From Benincasa hispida (taxonomy: Eukaryota > Streptophyta > Magnoliopsida > Cucurbitales > Cucurbitaceae), in the NCBI RefSeq assembly GCF_009727055.1, contig NC_052350.1, positions 20,434,365-20,498,364 of the forward strand: a DNA stretch of 64,000 bases. The letters are read 5' to 3'. Position numbers and translations under genes: made by a program. Each line of letters begins with the position of its first letter. The first letter of the stretch is position 1. The notes beneath the pieces are model-generated. The model had not been told where the DNA came from and made no database searches. It saw nothing but the letters and a program-made list of their open reading frames with translations. Shown here piece after piece: positions 1 through 11,004 of this stretch.

Positions 1-1655
1 TGAATAACTGGGGACATAGCCCTGGAAGATGGAATTCACTTCTACCCGATTTAGGGTTAGTAGATAGGTTGTTCTCTTAAGTATTGATTTTAGGTCTTGA
101 ACAATCGGGACCCTGCCTTCTTTTGATAGAGAAAGGACTTGATTCATAAGTATTATGAATCAAAATTGTTCATTAGAGAGCCAGTAGGAACTTAAGGAAC
201 GAGATGTATTCACAGGGGTAAAACGGGGATCTTGACCGAACTGTGATTACGAACGACCTGTGAAGGATCGACTTACTGATCATAGTTATATCAAGTGGAC
301 ATAATATATCTACAGTGATGGGAGTTCAACTATGGGCTTTAGTGGAGTGACCCATTAGTAACGACATTGAGAGTTAAATTCGGTAATAATGAGTTTAGCC
401 AATTAATCTTGGATCATGGGAGCCATGATCTGTAGGTCCGCGAGGTCCCCTACTAGCTTGTAAAGGATTTAAGCCTTTAGAGTAGTATATAATTAATTTG
501 AAACGTTCAAATTAGAATTAAAACGGAAATTATGGAGAATTATATTTAAAATATGATTTAAATAAATGAAGGTGAATTTAGTAAAAATTAAATTTAATAA
601 GGAACTTAAGGAGACGAGTGTATTCACAGGGGGTTAAAACGGGGAATATTGACCCAACTGTGATTACGAACGACCCTGTGGAGGATTCGACTTCTGATCA
701 TATGTTATATCAAGTGGGAATAATATATCTACAGGTGATGGAGTTCAAACTATGGCTTTAGTGGAGTGACCCATTAGTTTAACGAATGAGATTTAATTCG
801 GTATAATGAGTTTAGCCAATTCAATCTGGATCATGGGAGCCATGATCTGTAGGTCCGCGAAGGCCCCCTTATAAGCTTGTATAACTGGATTAAGCTTTAG
901 AGTAATATATAAATATATTTGAAACGTTCAAATTAGAATTAAACGGAATAGGAGAATTTATATTTAAATATGATTTAAATATATGAAGGTGAATTTATGT
1001 AAAAATTAATTTAATATTTAATATAAAATCAATTAGAATTAATTGAATTATTTAAATAATTATTTATTAATTTTAAAAAATTAATAACATTTTCAATTTC
1101 TAAAATCAAATTTATTTTTGAAATCATTTGATGAAAAATTGAAAAATTGGAAAGTTTACACAAAATGGAAAAATAGTATTTTCCATTATCATCTTCAACT
1201 AGCTCACACAAAACCCCTTTTTCATTTGCTTCAATAACTCCAAGCATGAGTTGTATCTTATACAACCATCTTCTTTGCATGAGAGACCTGCAATAAATAA
1301 AGAAGATTGGAGTGGAATTGAGACATACATTCAAAGAGTTTTTACAGAAAAAATCGGGCTAAAGAAATTGTTCTTCAAGTTGGTTGTAGCAGTGAGCTTC
1401 TCTCCAAGTTTTCTTTTGTTCAAGCTGCTCTTGAGTCCCAAAACTCATTCTAAAGCTCCAAGAGGATAGTGGGGAAGATCTTGAGGTGGTTCACAACAAG
1501 TTTTGAAGAAGACAACAACTGAGAATCAAGATCTTGAAGAGTTCTCCAAAGGGATGACTTCAAACCCTCTTATGTTAGATGAGCATGCTTTAGTTACTGC
1601 CAAAATTAATGAATTAGAGTGCCTATTAATCCTTGTTGCTTCCGCTGCATGCTGA
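1..1655 (+). mobile_element. Copia-like LTR remnant with internal 414-bp duplication
   Basis: The stretch has the same order of landmarks as the full Copia LTR at 13714-15632: a wording like 'ggggttagtag', a 'cttgaacaat' block, an 'attacgaac' block, a 'tagtggagtg' block, and 'taggtcc..gaggtcccc' before an AT-rich half. The left edge lies outside the window. The end near 1655 is a guess, based on a 'cttccgctgca' motif that resembles the last part of the other LTR. Positions 187-600 are repeated at 601-about 1014 with many one-base insertions and deletions. No coding region is credible here; short open frames at 1029-1469 are by-products of the AT-rich sequence. Confidence 0.6.
187..1014 (+). 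repeat. Imperfect tandem duplication, unit 414 bp
   Basis: Two successive copies begin with 'ggaacttaagga' at 187 and 601 and run in register through 'tgtaggtccgcga' (about 430 and 850) to 'gaaggtgaattta'. The copies differ mostly by single-base insertions and deletions rather than by substitutions. Confidence 0.85.
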
Positions 1656-2022
1656 TATACTCTTACATCTTGAAGTTTTGGGAGTGTTGTTTTTGGAGGC
1701 CATGACTTTTTTAGGTAGATTATGTTGTAGAGAAAGAGATGAAAGGTAGAGATGATCCCATTAGGCGTGCCAAACTGGTAGATCTTTAGGCTTGGAAGCT
1801 TTAGTCTTCAACGCTTGAAAGCTTAAGAGCTTTCAGCTTTTGGGCTTGAGAACTTTGGAGCTTGAGAACTTGAGAGCTTCAGACTTCAATTGTGTAGAAC
1901 TTCAATCTTCAGAGCGTGTGATCTTCAAAGTTTTCAATCTCCCTCCTCTTCTTCCTCCCCCTTTCCTTCTTCAAATGAAAGGGAATGTCCTCTGTTTATA
2001 GAGGATTTCTGTAGGTTTTAGG
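1656..2022. other. Intergenic or element-internal sequence with AGCTT-rich simple repeat
   Basis: Positions about 1785-1925 contain a degenerate short repeat built on 'gcttgagaactt' and 'gagcttcaga'. No gene is visible. It may be internal sequence of the LTR element to the left. Confidence 0.5.
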
Positions 2023-2060
2023 CTGTCTCTTATACACATCTAGATGTGTATAAGAGACAG
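2023..2060. other. Tn5/Nextera mate-pair junction adapter (assembly contaminant)
   Basis: Positions 2023-2041 read CTGTCTCTTATACACATCT, the 19-bp Tn5 mosaic end used in Nextera libraries. Positions 2042-2060 are its exact reverse complement. The two mosaic ends joined head to head make the 38-bp circularisation junction of Nextera mate-pair libraries. This is not plant sequence; it was left in reads used for the assembly or gap filling. The same 38 bp recurs at 27472-27509. Confidence 0.97.
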
Positions 2061-3730
2061 ACTTTTTTGTGACCCAAATTTTCCACTGTGGGCCTGAATT
2101 GAGTCGAATTTTGGACCCGAGCAATTTTAAATACTCGATCCGATCTGATTTGTGGTCCAAAGCCTAATCAATCATTATCCAACCAAATTTATTGGTCTAG
2201 GCTTTAACCATCTTTGAAGGTGATGAGCCCATTATTGTGATCAAATGACCAAATGGATGACACGTGAGAATTTGTGATTGGACGAAATTTCTTTTCAACA
2301 GTATCATTTTGTTATACTTGAAAATATTTCCAGTAATTTTATCATTTAAAATAATTACCCAATTTTCAATTTAATATTGTGGTTACAACGTTTCTATGTT
2401 TTTTTTAAAAAAAAAAGAGTTTTTTTTTTTTTTTTTTTTTTTTGGAATAAGTAAAAAAAAACCAAATTCTTAATCTTCGTTGCTCCATATTTATGAATTT
2501 ATTTCAGTACTCTATTACAAGTTATTGTATGTATATGTTATATGAAATCTATAGATTTAGTATTTTAATTATCTTTTTCTACAATAATTTTGAATTTTGA
2601 ATTCTTTTAACTAAGTGGATAATATTTAGACACAACTCTATATTTGTTGCATTTTTTTAGAGTGTAATCTCAAATTAAAAAAAAAAAAAAAAAACCTCTA
2701 TTTTTGCAAATAGTTTCAAAACTGCTTACTTCTTCTTCTTTTTTTTTTTTTTATTTTTTTTATTTTTTTTTATTTCTACTCCCATTTTCTTAAAGATCTC
2801 TAATTGGGAATTTAATCCGTGCTTTGATGGTTTCCTCCAAAATAAATGATTCAATAGCTTTTCAAAAAAAGGAAAAAAGAAAAAAAAAAGAAAAGAAAAG
2901 AAAAATGAAAAAAAAAACATTCAATAGCTTATTTGTGACATAAATAATAACAAAGTTTGACAATCGACTTAGTCATATAATTGCATGAGCTTCTTAAGCC
3001 TTCAACAGTAAACGAGAATGAAAGTTCTAACTTAACAGAAAATTGTTAATATCATATATACCTTCATTTATTGGGTGTCACCTTAACATGTCGTTAAAAA
3101 CAGAGTGGAATCCACTTACATTAATGTGGGTCCACTAACATTTATAAAGATAAATTTACAGTATGAATAGAACTCCAATAGTACCAGAAATATTTTTCGG
3201 TAGTGTTACTACATTTTCACTCCATAAATATTAACTCGAAAAAAATTTATTTTAAACACTTGAAAGACTATTTTAATAACACGATGAATCGTTCCCATTA
3301 ATCATGGGTTAATATTTACATCTAAATTCACTAATCCCATTTACTAGTTTGAGACTCATCACATTATTGAATGTACCTTAAAAATCATGTTTTTTGGAAA
3401 AATAAATAAAATGAATAAAAATAACAAAAACGATTGGGATTGGGATTTTCGGAGGGCATCGGTCAAAAAGAAAAGGGAATAATAAGGAAGAAAAAGGGTT
3501 AGAAGAACTCGAATAAATCATACAACAAATCAATTAATTGTTCGCTCTCTTCTAGTGATTTCCTTGAACCGTAAATCCGCAAGCAACTGCAATGATATCA
3601 AATCCACTGGGTTTGTGTTTATGCTTCAAAAAGACCCGAAACCATTCAATTCCAAAGATCATCGCCTAAATTTAACCTCCAAATTATATTAATCCTCACT
3701 CTCTTCGCTTTATTAACAATCTTAATCACT
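2061..3730. other. AT-rich intergenic region upstream of the RING gene
   Basis: No gene is visible. It holds long homopolymer tracts (poly-T near 2420-2443, poly-A near 2677-2694, T-rich 2740-2772, A-rich 2864-2920). The last 200 bp or so before 3731 are less repetitive and probably hold the promoter and 5' UTR of the RING gene, but no clear TATA box could be assigned. Confidence 0.5.
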
Positions 3731-5790
3731 ATGGGGAAGCGCAAGCGAGGCTCTGATCAGACCCACCACGATCCTCCTCTTCATCTCTCCGGTATGCCCT
3801 TTCTTTCTCTGATCATCATCATGCCCTGTTTCTGTTTGATAAAATGCCTGAAATGGATGATTGTTTTTCTTCTGTGTGATGAATCGTTTTTCTTTGAGCT
3901 TTGGAAATTAATGGGGTTTCATAGATGGATATGGGTTTTTTTTTTTTTTTAAGTAATTGGCATTTTTTGGAAGTTCAATTGGGGCCTTTGAGAATTCTCT
4001 TCAAGAATGAAATTTTGAAGAGTTGGGGGAAATAAAGAATGAATGTTAGTTTTTTCTTTTGCCTGTTATAAGTATTTCAATTCTACTAGAACATATCGGG
4101 GTTGGTATGGGTCTTTTTAAGGATCATTTTGATTCAGAGATGTTTGTTGAACTATCTCAGTCAATTGGCTACTTCAATACCTTTTGGAATTAGCTTTGGT
4201 TGGATGCATTTGGGTTCTCTTCCTTTTGATCATATCAAGATTGAGATGTGTTATTTTAGATATCAAGGTGGAGTTGAGTTAATTTCACGCTTTAGAACTG
4301 ATGATTAAGTTAACTCTACGATGGAATTCTGATTTTCCTATGTTGTGTATGATGAAATGGAACATGTTTTGTATGTATGTTGCAGGTATGGTTCCTTTTT
4401 CTAATCAAATGGATGTACGATCGGAAGAGGTTTGTACTCTTTTGTTTGCTTAAGTAAGTAGGCAAAAGAATACTTTAATGCTTTCCCTTAGTAGAGAAAA
4501 CATTTAAGTTGTGTTTTTTTTTTTTTTTTCCTTTTAGAGGACCACAATCTATTAAACTTACGTTGCATTGAATCAGCAGGATCGGAGTCCTGCCCGTCCA
4601 GTATTCATGAAGCGTTCACGTCATCAGTACAGCCATCAATATTGTCGGAGAGGTTCAACCAGTCATGCAAATGCATCTATGTCCCGTGAAAACCGAGTCA
4701 AAACAGTACTTGAAGAACGACCCGCTTTTAAATTTGCTGCTCATTGCAATTCAGAGTTTCCAGACCATATAGGTACCCTTTTTGAAATTCTTAAACACGG
4801 TCATATATGTTTTCTGAGGGAGTAATGAGAGTACTTCTCACGATGGCATGTTAAATACTTGTATGATCATAAATGTTACAAAAATACTTGAAAATTCGTT
4901 CCGTGTATACTTTGTCAGATGAAAAGACCTGAAAACCTAAATAATGGTAGAATTAGGTGTTTTGTTCGCCACATCTCAAATTAATTAAATTTCAACATTT
5001 CTTCTAGTTGGATGATCAGACACCTTGCTTTGAATTAGATTTCGACCCTGTTTGTAATAACTTTGTAAGTGCTTTTAAGTGAATTTTTTTTTTTTTTTTT
5101 AAACATTTAGAAAGTCAATCCACATGGGGCATTCGTGTTCTTTGTGGCATCGATATATTGAATATAAGTCGCCTATTTCTATCTCAATTATTTGCAGTTT
5201 TGGTGATTTTAGTACTTGAATTTTGGATAAAGAACAGTCAATTGTGTGACATGAAACACTTATTTTACAAAAGGAAATGTCCTAAATAATATATCATAGA
5301 CCTGAACCAAGTTAAATCCTAAATATCATCTACAAAATGAAGATGAAGTATATAACCATATATTAGCCTGTCGTCCCACACCATTTGAAGCTCTTGGCTC
5401 TAGTGGGGGAAGATAATTGCTTCTTCTACATTGTTGTTGTTCTGTATTAACTCAATTTTTTCATTGATTTTAGAGAGCATTGAGAAAACCTTTTGGGGTC
5501 CAGAAAGGATAAGGTACAATTCCTTCGGGAAGGATGCATTTTCATCTCATGGAATGAGAATGGTATGTGGGATTTGTCAGAAGCTGATGAGACGAAAGCT
5601 TTGCTTTCTCGGTAACACACTTTCTTCCAGCGAACTCCCCGTTGCTGCGGTTTTGGTTTGTGGCCATGTCTATCATGCAGAATGTCTGGAGAACAGGTCA
5701 AATGTCGAAGATAGAAGCGATCCACCTTGTCCATTGTGCATGGAACCGCCTCCCGAAGTCGACGATTCAAAAGGAGGAGAACAAGAATGA
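3731..5790 (+). CDS. Small RING-H2 finger protein (putative E3 ubiquitin ligase), 4 exons
   Basis: Coding exons are 3731-3791, 4386-4429, 4580-4772 and 5474-5790, joined at GT-AG introns. They give 615 nt, or 204 residues. The N-terminus is basic (MGKRKRGS). Residues 36-60 are rich in Arg, His and Ser. The C-terminal exon carries a RING-H2 finger: C131 and C134 (CGIC), C162-G-H164, H167, C170 (CGHVYHAEC), then C185 and C188 (CPLC). Loop lengths fit the C3H2C3 pattern. Such fingers normally recruit an E2 ubiquitin-conjugating enzyme, so E3 ligase activity is expected; the target cannot be read from the sequence. There is no membrane segment or signal peptide. The start is the first ATG in a coding-like exon and is followed by a good donor (G|GTATGC). 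All eight metal ligands are present and the frame is open, so the gene looks functional. A CAGCAG acceptor precedes exon 3, so a one-residue (Gln) splice variant is possible. Confidence 0.88.
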
Positions 5791-5929
5791 GTTGATTTGT
5801 ACATATGTTATCACATAGCACCAACATAGGAAATAGACTTGGTTCTGACTTGAATGGGCCAGCTTTTAAAAGTTGGAGTTTTTGCATCCTCGACTATTTT
5901 TCCATGAACTAATCAATCACTGGTTCTTT

Positions 5930-5985
5930 CTGGATGGCTGTGATTTAGAAATAGAAAATAGTAGCTCTAAATCACAACCGTTCAG
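5930..5985 (+). other. Imperfect 20-bp inverted repeat downstream of the RING gene
   Basis: The left arm 5930-5949 and right arm 5966-5985 pair over 20 bp with a 16-nt loop. The inner 14 bp (GGCTGTGATTTAGA against TCTAAATCACAACC) have one mismatch. It starts 140 bp after the stop codon, so it probably lies in the 3' UTR. It could be an mRNA hairpin or a tiny fold-back element. Confidence 0.55.
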
Positions 5986-7011
5986 AAAATAGCGATAACG
6001 AGTCGAAAGGGTACGAGGGTTTGCCCTCCATGGATTTCTTTTTGTGTAGAGTTAGATTGACAAGTGCAAGTCCTCTGTTACCTTTTGGATGATTGTTATG
6101 ATCTTGCAGTAGCAGCAGAGGAGTTTAGTTGAGACATCTTCATGGTATTTTGTACTTCTTCACAGCAATGTCTAAAATAGTATATTTTAGAAAGTACTGA
6201 TGTTAGCAAAAGTGTCATGAAAGTAGATTTTTGTTTTCCTTTTAGAAAAGATGGTAATGAATGAGTAAGTCATCTCTTAGTAGATGATTTTGTTGAAAAA
6301 CTTGTGTGCACAAGTCATTAACTTCATTTATGTTTAAAATTTTCTACACAACAAAAAAAGCAAGAGAAAAAAAAGGTACATAGAATTAACCTTTTGAAGA
6401 ATTAAGAGTAGCTTTACTCCTACATTATCAACAAATGCAGCCACGTATTTGCCAAAATAATAAATTTGAAACTTGTTGAGATCAATTTTTTTTAATATCT
6501 ATTTTAAAGGTTTATCTTAGGTTGTGTTAGTTTAATTTGGCACGACGTGATGGAGAGTAGTGATCGAAAATGAGGGGTCTCGAGAAATGCATAATTAATA
6601 TGAACTTATTTATTGGAGTAAATTATAAGTTTACTACGGAGAATCGGTTTCGAGTATTTATATTCCGTCGGAGGTAATTTCATCTTAATCTCATTAATAA
6701 ACTCCAACGATATTGGTAGGTAGTCTTTTTTTCACATTCATTTTAATTTCACGTTTTTCTTTTTTTGTTAAATCACTTTATAACTTTTAGAGGCAAAATA
6801 GGTTTAGCTTTACTTAAGGATATTAGTTTTCTTTTTATTTCGAACTGAAATTTTGGGCATTAGGAATAGATAAATATTGAAATTATTTATCGTTTAATAA
6901 TGAAAACTAAGAAACGTTAATTTCTACATGGTTCTTGAACACATAAAAGGAGTCTGATTTTATTTCCCAAAACGCAATAGTTAATAAAAATTAAATTATT
7001 GAATAACGAAA
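5986..7011. other. Intergenic, 3' flank of the RING gene
   Basis: AT-rich sequence with no credible coding region. The first few hundred bases probably include the 3' UTR and polyadenylation site of the RING gene. No transposon signature was recognised between 6350 and 7011. Confidence 0.5.
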
Positions 7012-7085
7012 GATCGCATGGCGCAGTGGATTAGCGCGTTTGACTTCGGATCAAAAGGTCGTGGGTTCGACTCCCACTGTGGTCG
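7012..7085 (+). tRNA. tRNA-Arg(UCG)
   Basis: A complete cloverleaf is visible. The acceptor stem is GATCGCA (7012-7018) with TGTGGTC (7078-7084), including two G-T pairs. The D stem is GCGC/GCGC. The anticodon stem TTTGA/TCAAA encloses the loop CTTCGGA, giving anticodon TCG, which reads CGA (Arg). The T arm is GTGGG-TTCGACT-CCCAC. The discriminator is G7085. No CCA is encoded and there is no intron. Internal box A (TGGCGCAGTGG) and box B (GGTTCGACTCC) are intact, and a T-run starting at 7090 can terminate RNA polymerase III. Confidence 0.97.
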
Positions 7086-7794
7086 CTTATTTTTTTCCAA
7101 ATTTTTACCCAAAAAAACTCCGATTTATATATGTAATTATTCTTTGCAAAATAATTTCTTTCTTTCTTTTCCTTTTTTCCTTTTTTTTTTTTTTGAGAAA
7201 ATTCTACTAGATTGATGTAAGGCCATGTTTAGGAAAGGTGTATGACAATAAATGAAAGGTAATTTAGAAAGTGGGACCCATCTTTTAATGTTTGTTAGTG
7301 TTTATCGGCGTTTCACATTCGTACTGATAGGTGGATCCCAGTTGAAAATCCGTAATTAAGTAATGTAATTTGAATGACGAGCGTGAGGTGACCAACTAAA
7401 TTGCGTAAAAAAGTTACGTATAGTATCGTTACCGTTATGGTCATGGTTATGGTTACCATTATTGTTACTGTTTTAGAGGAAAAAAACTATGAATTTTGAC
7501 ACGTTTATTGATATCGTTACCGTCACGATTTGACTCTCAGAGGTAAAGGTACCATATGGTAACAGTAAATTTGACAAAATTCTTAATTTTAGGTAAATGT
7601 CATAAAAAAAACGATCTAATTACATTTGTGATTGAGTCCCATTACGATTGATCTGTCAATAGAAATCGATTATGATTACACCAATTTTCATTACGAATTG
7701 GTAAATGTGACCTAAAACTAAAGATTTTAATTGATATAAATATGAAGTTTTGAGATATAAATTAATTTCTACTCGAACAAATTAACTTGTATAC
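7086..7794. other. Intergenic, AT-rich
   Basis: No gene is visible. About 7420-7480 holds a short degenerate run of 'ggttatggt/ggtcatggt' words. The stretch 7215-7700 has the look of an old MITE ('ggccatgttta' start), but no terminal inverted repeat or target duplication could be confirmed. Confidence 0.4.
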
Positions 7795-9055
7795 ATCATC
7801 TACCAACATCATCTTTCATTATTATTCATAGTCATTGGTAATCCTATTTCCCTTACAAACTTTGACTTACCCAGCCAAGCCTTTTGTTTTTAGGTAAGTA
7901 ATGTAATGAATATCTGTTCAAAAAATTACCAAAAAAGAAAAAAAAAAGAAAAAGAGGAAAAAAATTCAGGAAAAGAGAGAGAATAAAAGAAAACTCATTG
8001 TTTTTTGAGTGAAGGAAAATGAAATTCATGGTAAATAACAATACAATATTGGTAGAAGAAAAAAACTTGTATACTTATTTGGCTTATTAAAACTCAAAAA
8101 TTAAAGCAAGTTATTACATAATCTCTTTTCTTAGTGAAGATTTATAAACTTGAAGTTTTAACCATTTTAGTGATACAAAGCAATTAGCAAAGCACAACTT
8201 CTGTTACTTTGGTGGATTGAGGTATCACAAATTTGGGTTCTATTCCAATGGCTTTGATATTATTATTATTATTATTTTGAAACAGAAATCTTTGATATTA
8301 TTATTGCAACTATAAAAGCATACCATTAGGACAAGTTTAATTTAAATCCCATTTCGTTACAACAAATTTATTTTTGGTTATTTAGAGTAATAACTACTTT
8401 TGTCTTTATTGTAATGTTTTGCTTTAAACAAATGGCTGAACCAAGTGTTAGGTAGCAAAATAATAATAAAAAAGGGTTAAAAATTACTTTTTGTTCTTAA
8501 TTTTTTTTGTACTTTCATTTTGTAGCGATTCAATCTATAAACTTTCAACTTTATAACAATTTTTGTACCTTAATAAGTATGAATTTACTTTTCGTACTTT
8601 ATAATTTGTAACAATTTAGTTTGTATTGTGAAAAATATAATTAAGGTTTAATATAATTTATAGCACGTGTAGATTAATAAATGGAATAAAAGTCAAATTT
8701 GTTTATAAATTATAAACACTAAATCCTTGCATACTCAAAATTAGTTAATAAATTTAGTTTGATGAGATTTTCCCGATAGAAACTAAACAGTTAAAAATTT
8801 TAAAGTATATGTACTAAATTATTACAAACTTAAAAGTATGTAGACTAAATAAATTGTTATAAATAAGTTTATGGACTAAATCTTTAGTTGTATGAAAATT
8901 TAGATTAAAGTGAAAAGTTAGGACGAAAAGCTGACCATAATAGAGTCTTTATAAATAAGTTTATGGACTAAATCTTTAGTTGTATAGAAATTTTGAATAA
9001 AGTGAAAAGTTTGGACGAAAAACTAACCATAATAGAGTCCATCGGTTCCTTAACA
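7795..9055 (-). pseudogene. Decayed third copy of the EamA transporter gene, 3' part
   Basis: The segment aligns in blocks with the intact transporter locus at 31.8-33.3 kb. 7810-7950 matches 31805-31910 (3' flank). 8040-8175 matches 32000-32140. 8188-8256 matches 32698-32775 and corresponds to exon 6 (the stretch encoding IGIEPKF and PQSTKV in the intact gene). 8297-8490 matches 33036-33220 (intron). 9023-9048 matches 33262-33285, the end of exon 4. Exons 5, 7 and 8 are missing, and about 550 bp between the 3' flank and exon 6 is deleted. A 92-bp tandem duplication and AT-rich sequence interrupt the rest. It cannot make a transporter. The remaining exon 3 lies at 11005-11269, beyond an inserted LTR element. 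Confidence 0.85.
8858..9041. repeat. 92-bp tandem duplication
   Basis: Two copies start with 'ataaataagtttatggac' near 8858 and 8950 and end with 'accataatagagtc'. They differ at a few positions. The duplication lies within the pseudogene. Confidence 0.75.
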
Positions 9056-11004
9056 TTTTGGTATCAGAGCTTGGGCTCTAGATCATATATATGTTTCCAT
9101 TGTTGCAATGTCAAAATTTTTTTTTTCTTATTCATTTTGTCAGCTTCTGTCCAAAAAAAAAAAAAAAAAAAAGCGTCAATTTTGTTGTTTGTTTGGTGTT
9201 GTTGTCTTTTGTTGGTTCATAGATCATGTCTTCGTCTCCATCTTTTTGTTATTTGATGTCTTCAAGTTTAAGCTTTGAGAAAAGTTGTGTAATCTGAGGG
9301 CTCAAGAAGATGACTACAAAGCTGTATCACAAAGGCATTCTTAAGATTCGGGGACGAATCTTCTCGAAGAAGGGGAGAATGATAAACAAATAATTGACAA
9401 TGATAGGAGCTGGAGCATTTAATGTTTACTTCCAAACTAAGGTTCCTACCCATGGTGAAGAATTACAACTTTTCATGCATCTAAAGGCATCTTTTCCTCC
9501 AAGAGTCATAATAAATCTGAAAATTCAGATTCGTTTACGTTATTAATGTCTTATGTATCATTTAATTTATGTATTTGCATTTATTAAAGGTTAATGTATT
9601 TACTTGATAGATGAAAGATTGCATCCTTTTGTGGTGTCTATTCAATTAGTTTAAATAGGGTTGTAATCTCCACATTTGAAAATATTACTTGGAATTTGAA
9701 TGAAATTTCATCAGAGTTTATTCTCTCAAGCTTTATGTTTTTTCTTTGTATTCTTGTGTTTAGAATGCATGTTTTAGGACTTTCAATCTAGTTTGATCAA
9801 TTAGATTGTGAAAAATTCAAAATCTTGAAATTAGGAACAAATTCTTCTTTCTTCTAGATCATCGATCATTTTTCAAGCCAAACCTGTTTAGCTTTCTTGA
9901 GGTTGTTATCATTTTGTTTATTAGGGTTATTCTTATTGCTATTGTGGGGGTTCACCATTTTTAGGGCAGTTCTCAAATGTGATTGAGGTAGTTTTCTTTA
10001 TCAGGTTGTTATCATTTTGTTTATTGGGGGTTATTCTTATTACTATTGTGGGGTTCGCCATTTTTAGGGGGAGTTCTTAAACATGATTGAGGTAGTTCCC
10101 TTTATCATTTGGTACTAGAGCTTTGGCTCTAAACAGATTATATCCTTTTTTATTTTTCGTTCTATCTTTGTTTTCTTCGTCTAACTCTCATTGTATCCAT
10201 CTTTTCTTGTTTTCCTTTTCATGCTATTTTCTTTCTTTCTTTAAATCATTTCATCCATTTCCATCTTTCTTGTGAGTTTTCATCTTCTCATTTTTTTTAA
10301 TTTCATATGCTATTGTGCTTGCTGGAGACAAAAAAGTTGTGAAAAAAAAAAAAGAAAAAGAAAGAAAAGTGTCTTATTACTTTCTTGTGACCTTTCATTT
10401 TCTTTTATTTCCTTCATTTGTAGTATACTTGATGGAAAAATTGGAAAAAAGAAATTTTCTTTTGCATCTTTTCATAGTTTTTTTTTTTTTTTAAAAAAAA
10501 AAACCTTTGAGATTTTGTAACTTTTCACATTCTATAGTATATTGAAATATTCTTACATGATTCTCATAAGAATACTATAAGATTTGCTGATGTTTGAGAT
10601 ACTAGAAGTCTTATGGTATGTTTCACAAAAGAAGGAATCACCGTGCGCACGAAAATGATAATAATTTTTGGAAGAATCTTAGAGAAAGTTTGGCTGAGTT
10701 GCACTAATCCATTGATTACATAGGCCAATTGAATGAAACGTTGAAGTTCCAAAAGCTAGCAAGGCATGCTCGCGTGAGCCATTAAAAATCAAGAAGATAG
10801 TTCGTTGCCAGAAATTGATCAACCAATTCCAAATAATGGAGTTCATTCACAAGTCAAAAAAGAAGATTCCAATTGTGATGATGTTGAGATGAAAGTGAGT
10901 GATCATCAAAGTTTGGGAGAGGAGTCAACATGTGAAGTAGTTATGGGGGTTCACCTTTGTCTAAGGAGAATTTTCAAACGTGATTGAGGTAGTTCCCTTT
11001 ATCA
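9056..11004 (+). mobile_element. Rearranged Ty3/gypsy-like LTR element inserted in the transporter pseudogene
   Basis: The block splits the pseudogene between its exon 4 and exon 3 remnants. It holds a primer-binding site TTGGTATCAGAGC at 9058-9070 (initiator tRNA-Met type). Near 9340-9379 is a 'ggggacgaat...aggggaga' stretch, the usual wording just before a plant gypsy 3' LTR. An LTR follows at 9380-10107 (TGATAA...TTATCA), then a second primer-binding-like site (tttggtactagagc, 10108). Non-coding internal sequence follows to about 10936, and a copy of the last part of the LTR (10937-11004) again ends in TTATCA. No gag or pol was recognised. The left LTR seems to be missing, so this is a rearranged or non-autonomous copy. 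Confidence 0.65.
9380..10107 (+). repeat. LTR (728 bp) with a 103-bp internal tandem duplication
   Basis: The LTR begins TGATAAAC and ends CTTTATCA, an inverted terminal pair. Its last 207 bp are a tandem duplication: 9901-10003 and 10004-10107 both run from 'ggttgttatcattttg' to 'tttatca'. A TATA-like 'tttaaatagggttgtaatc' lies near 9650. Confidence 0.65.

Noticed and set aside
5447..5887. 146-codon open frame on the minus strand across the last RING exon
   Set aside because: It is the antisense shadow of exon 4, whose plus-strand translation has the complete RING-H2 pattern and good splice sites.
7018..7215. Open frame starting inside the tRNA
   Set aside because: It reads through the tRNA-Arg gene and a poly-T tract. 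The cloverleaf explains the sequence.
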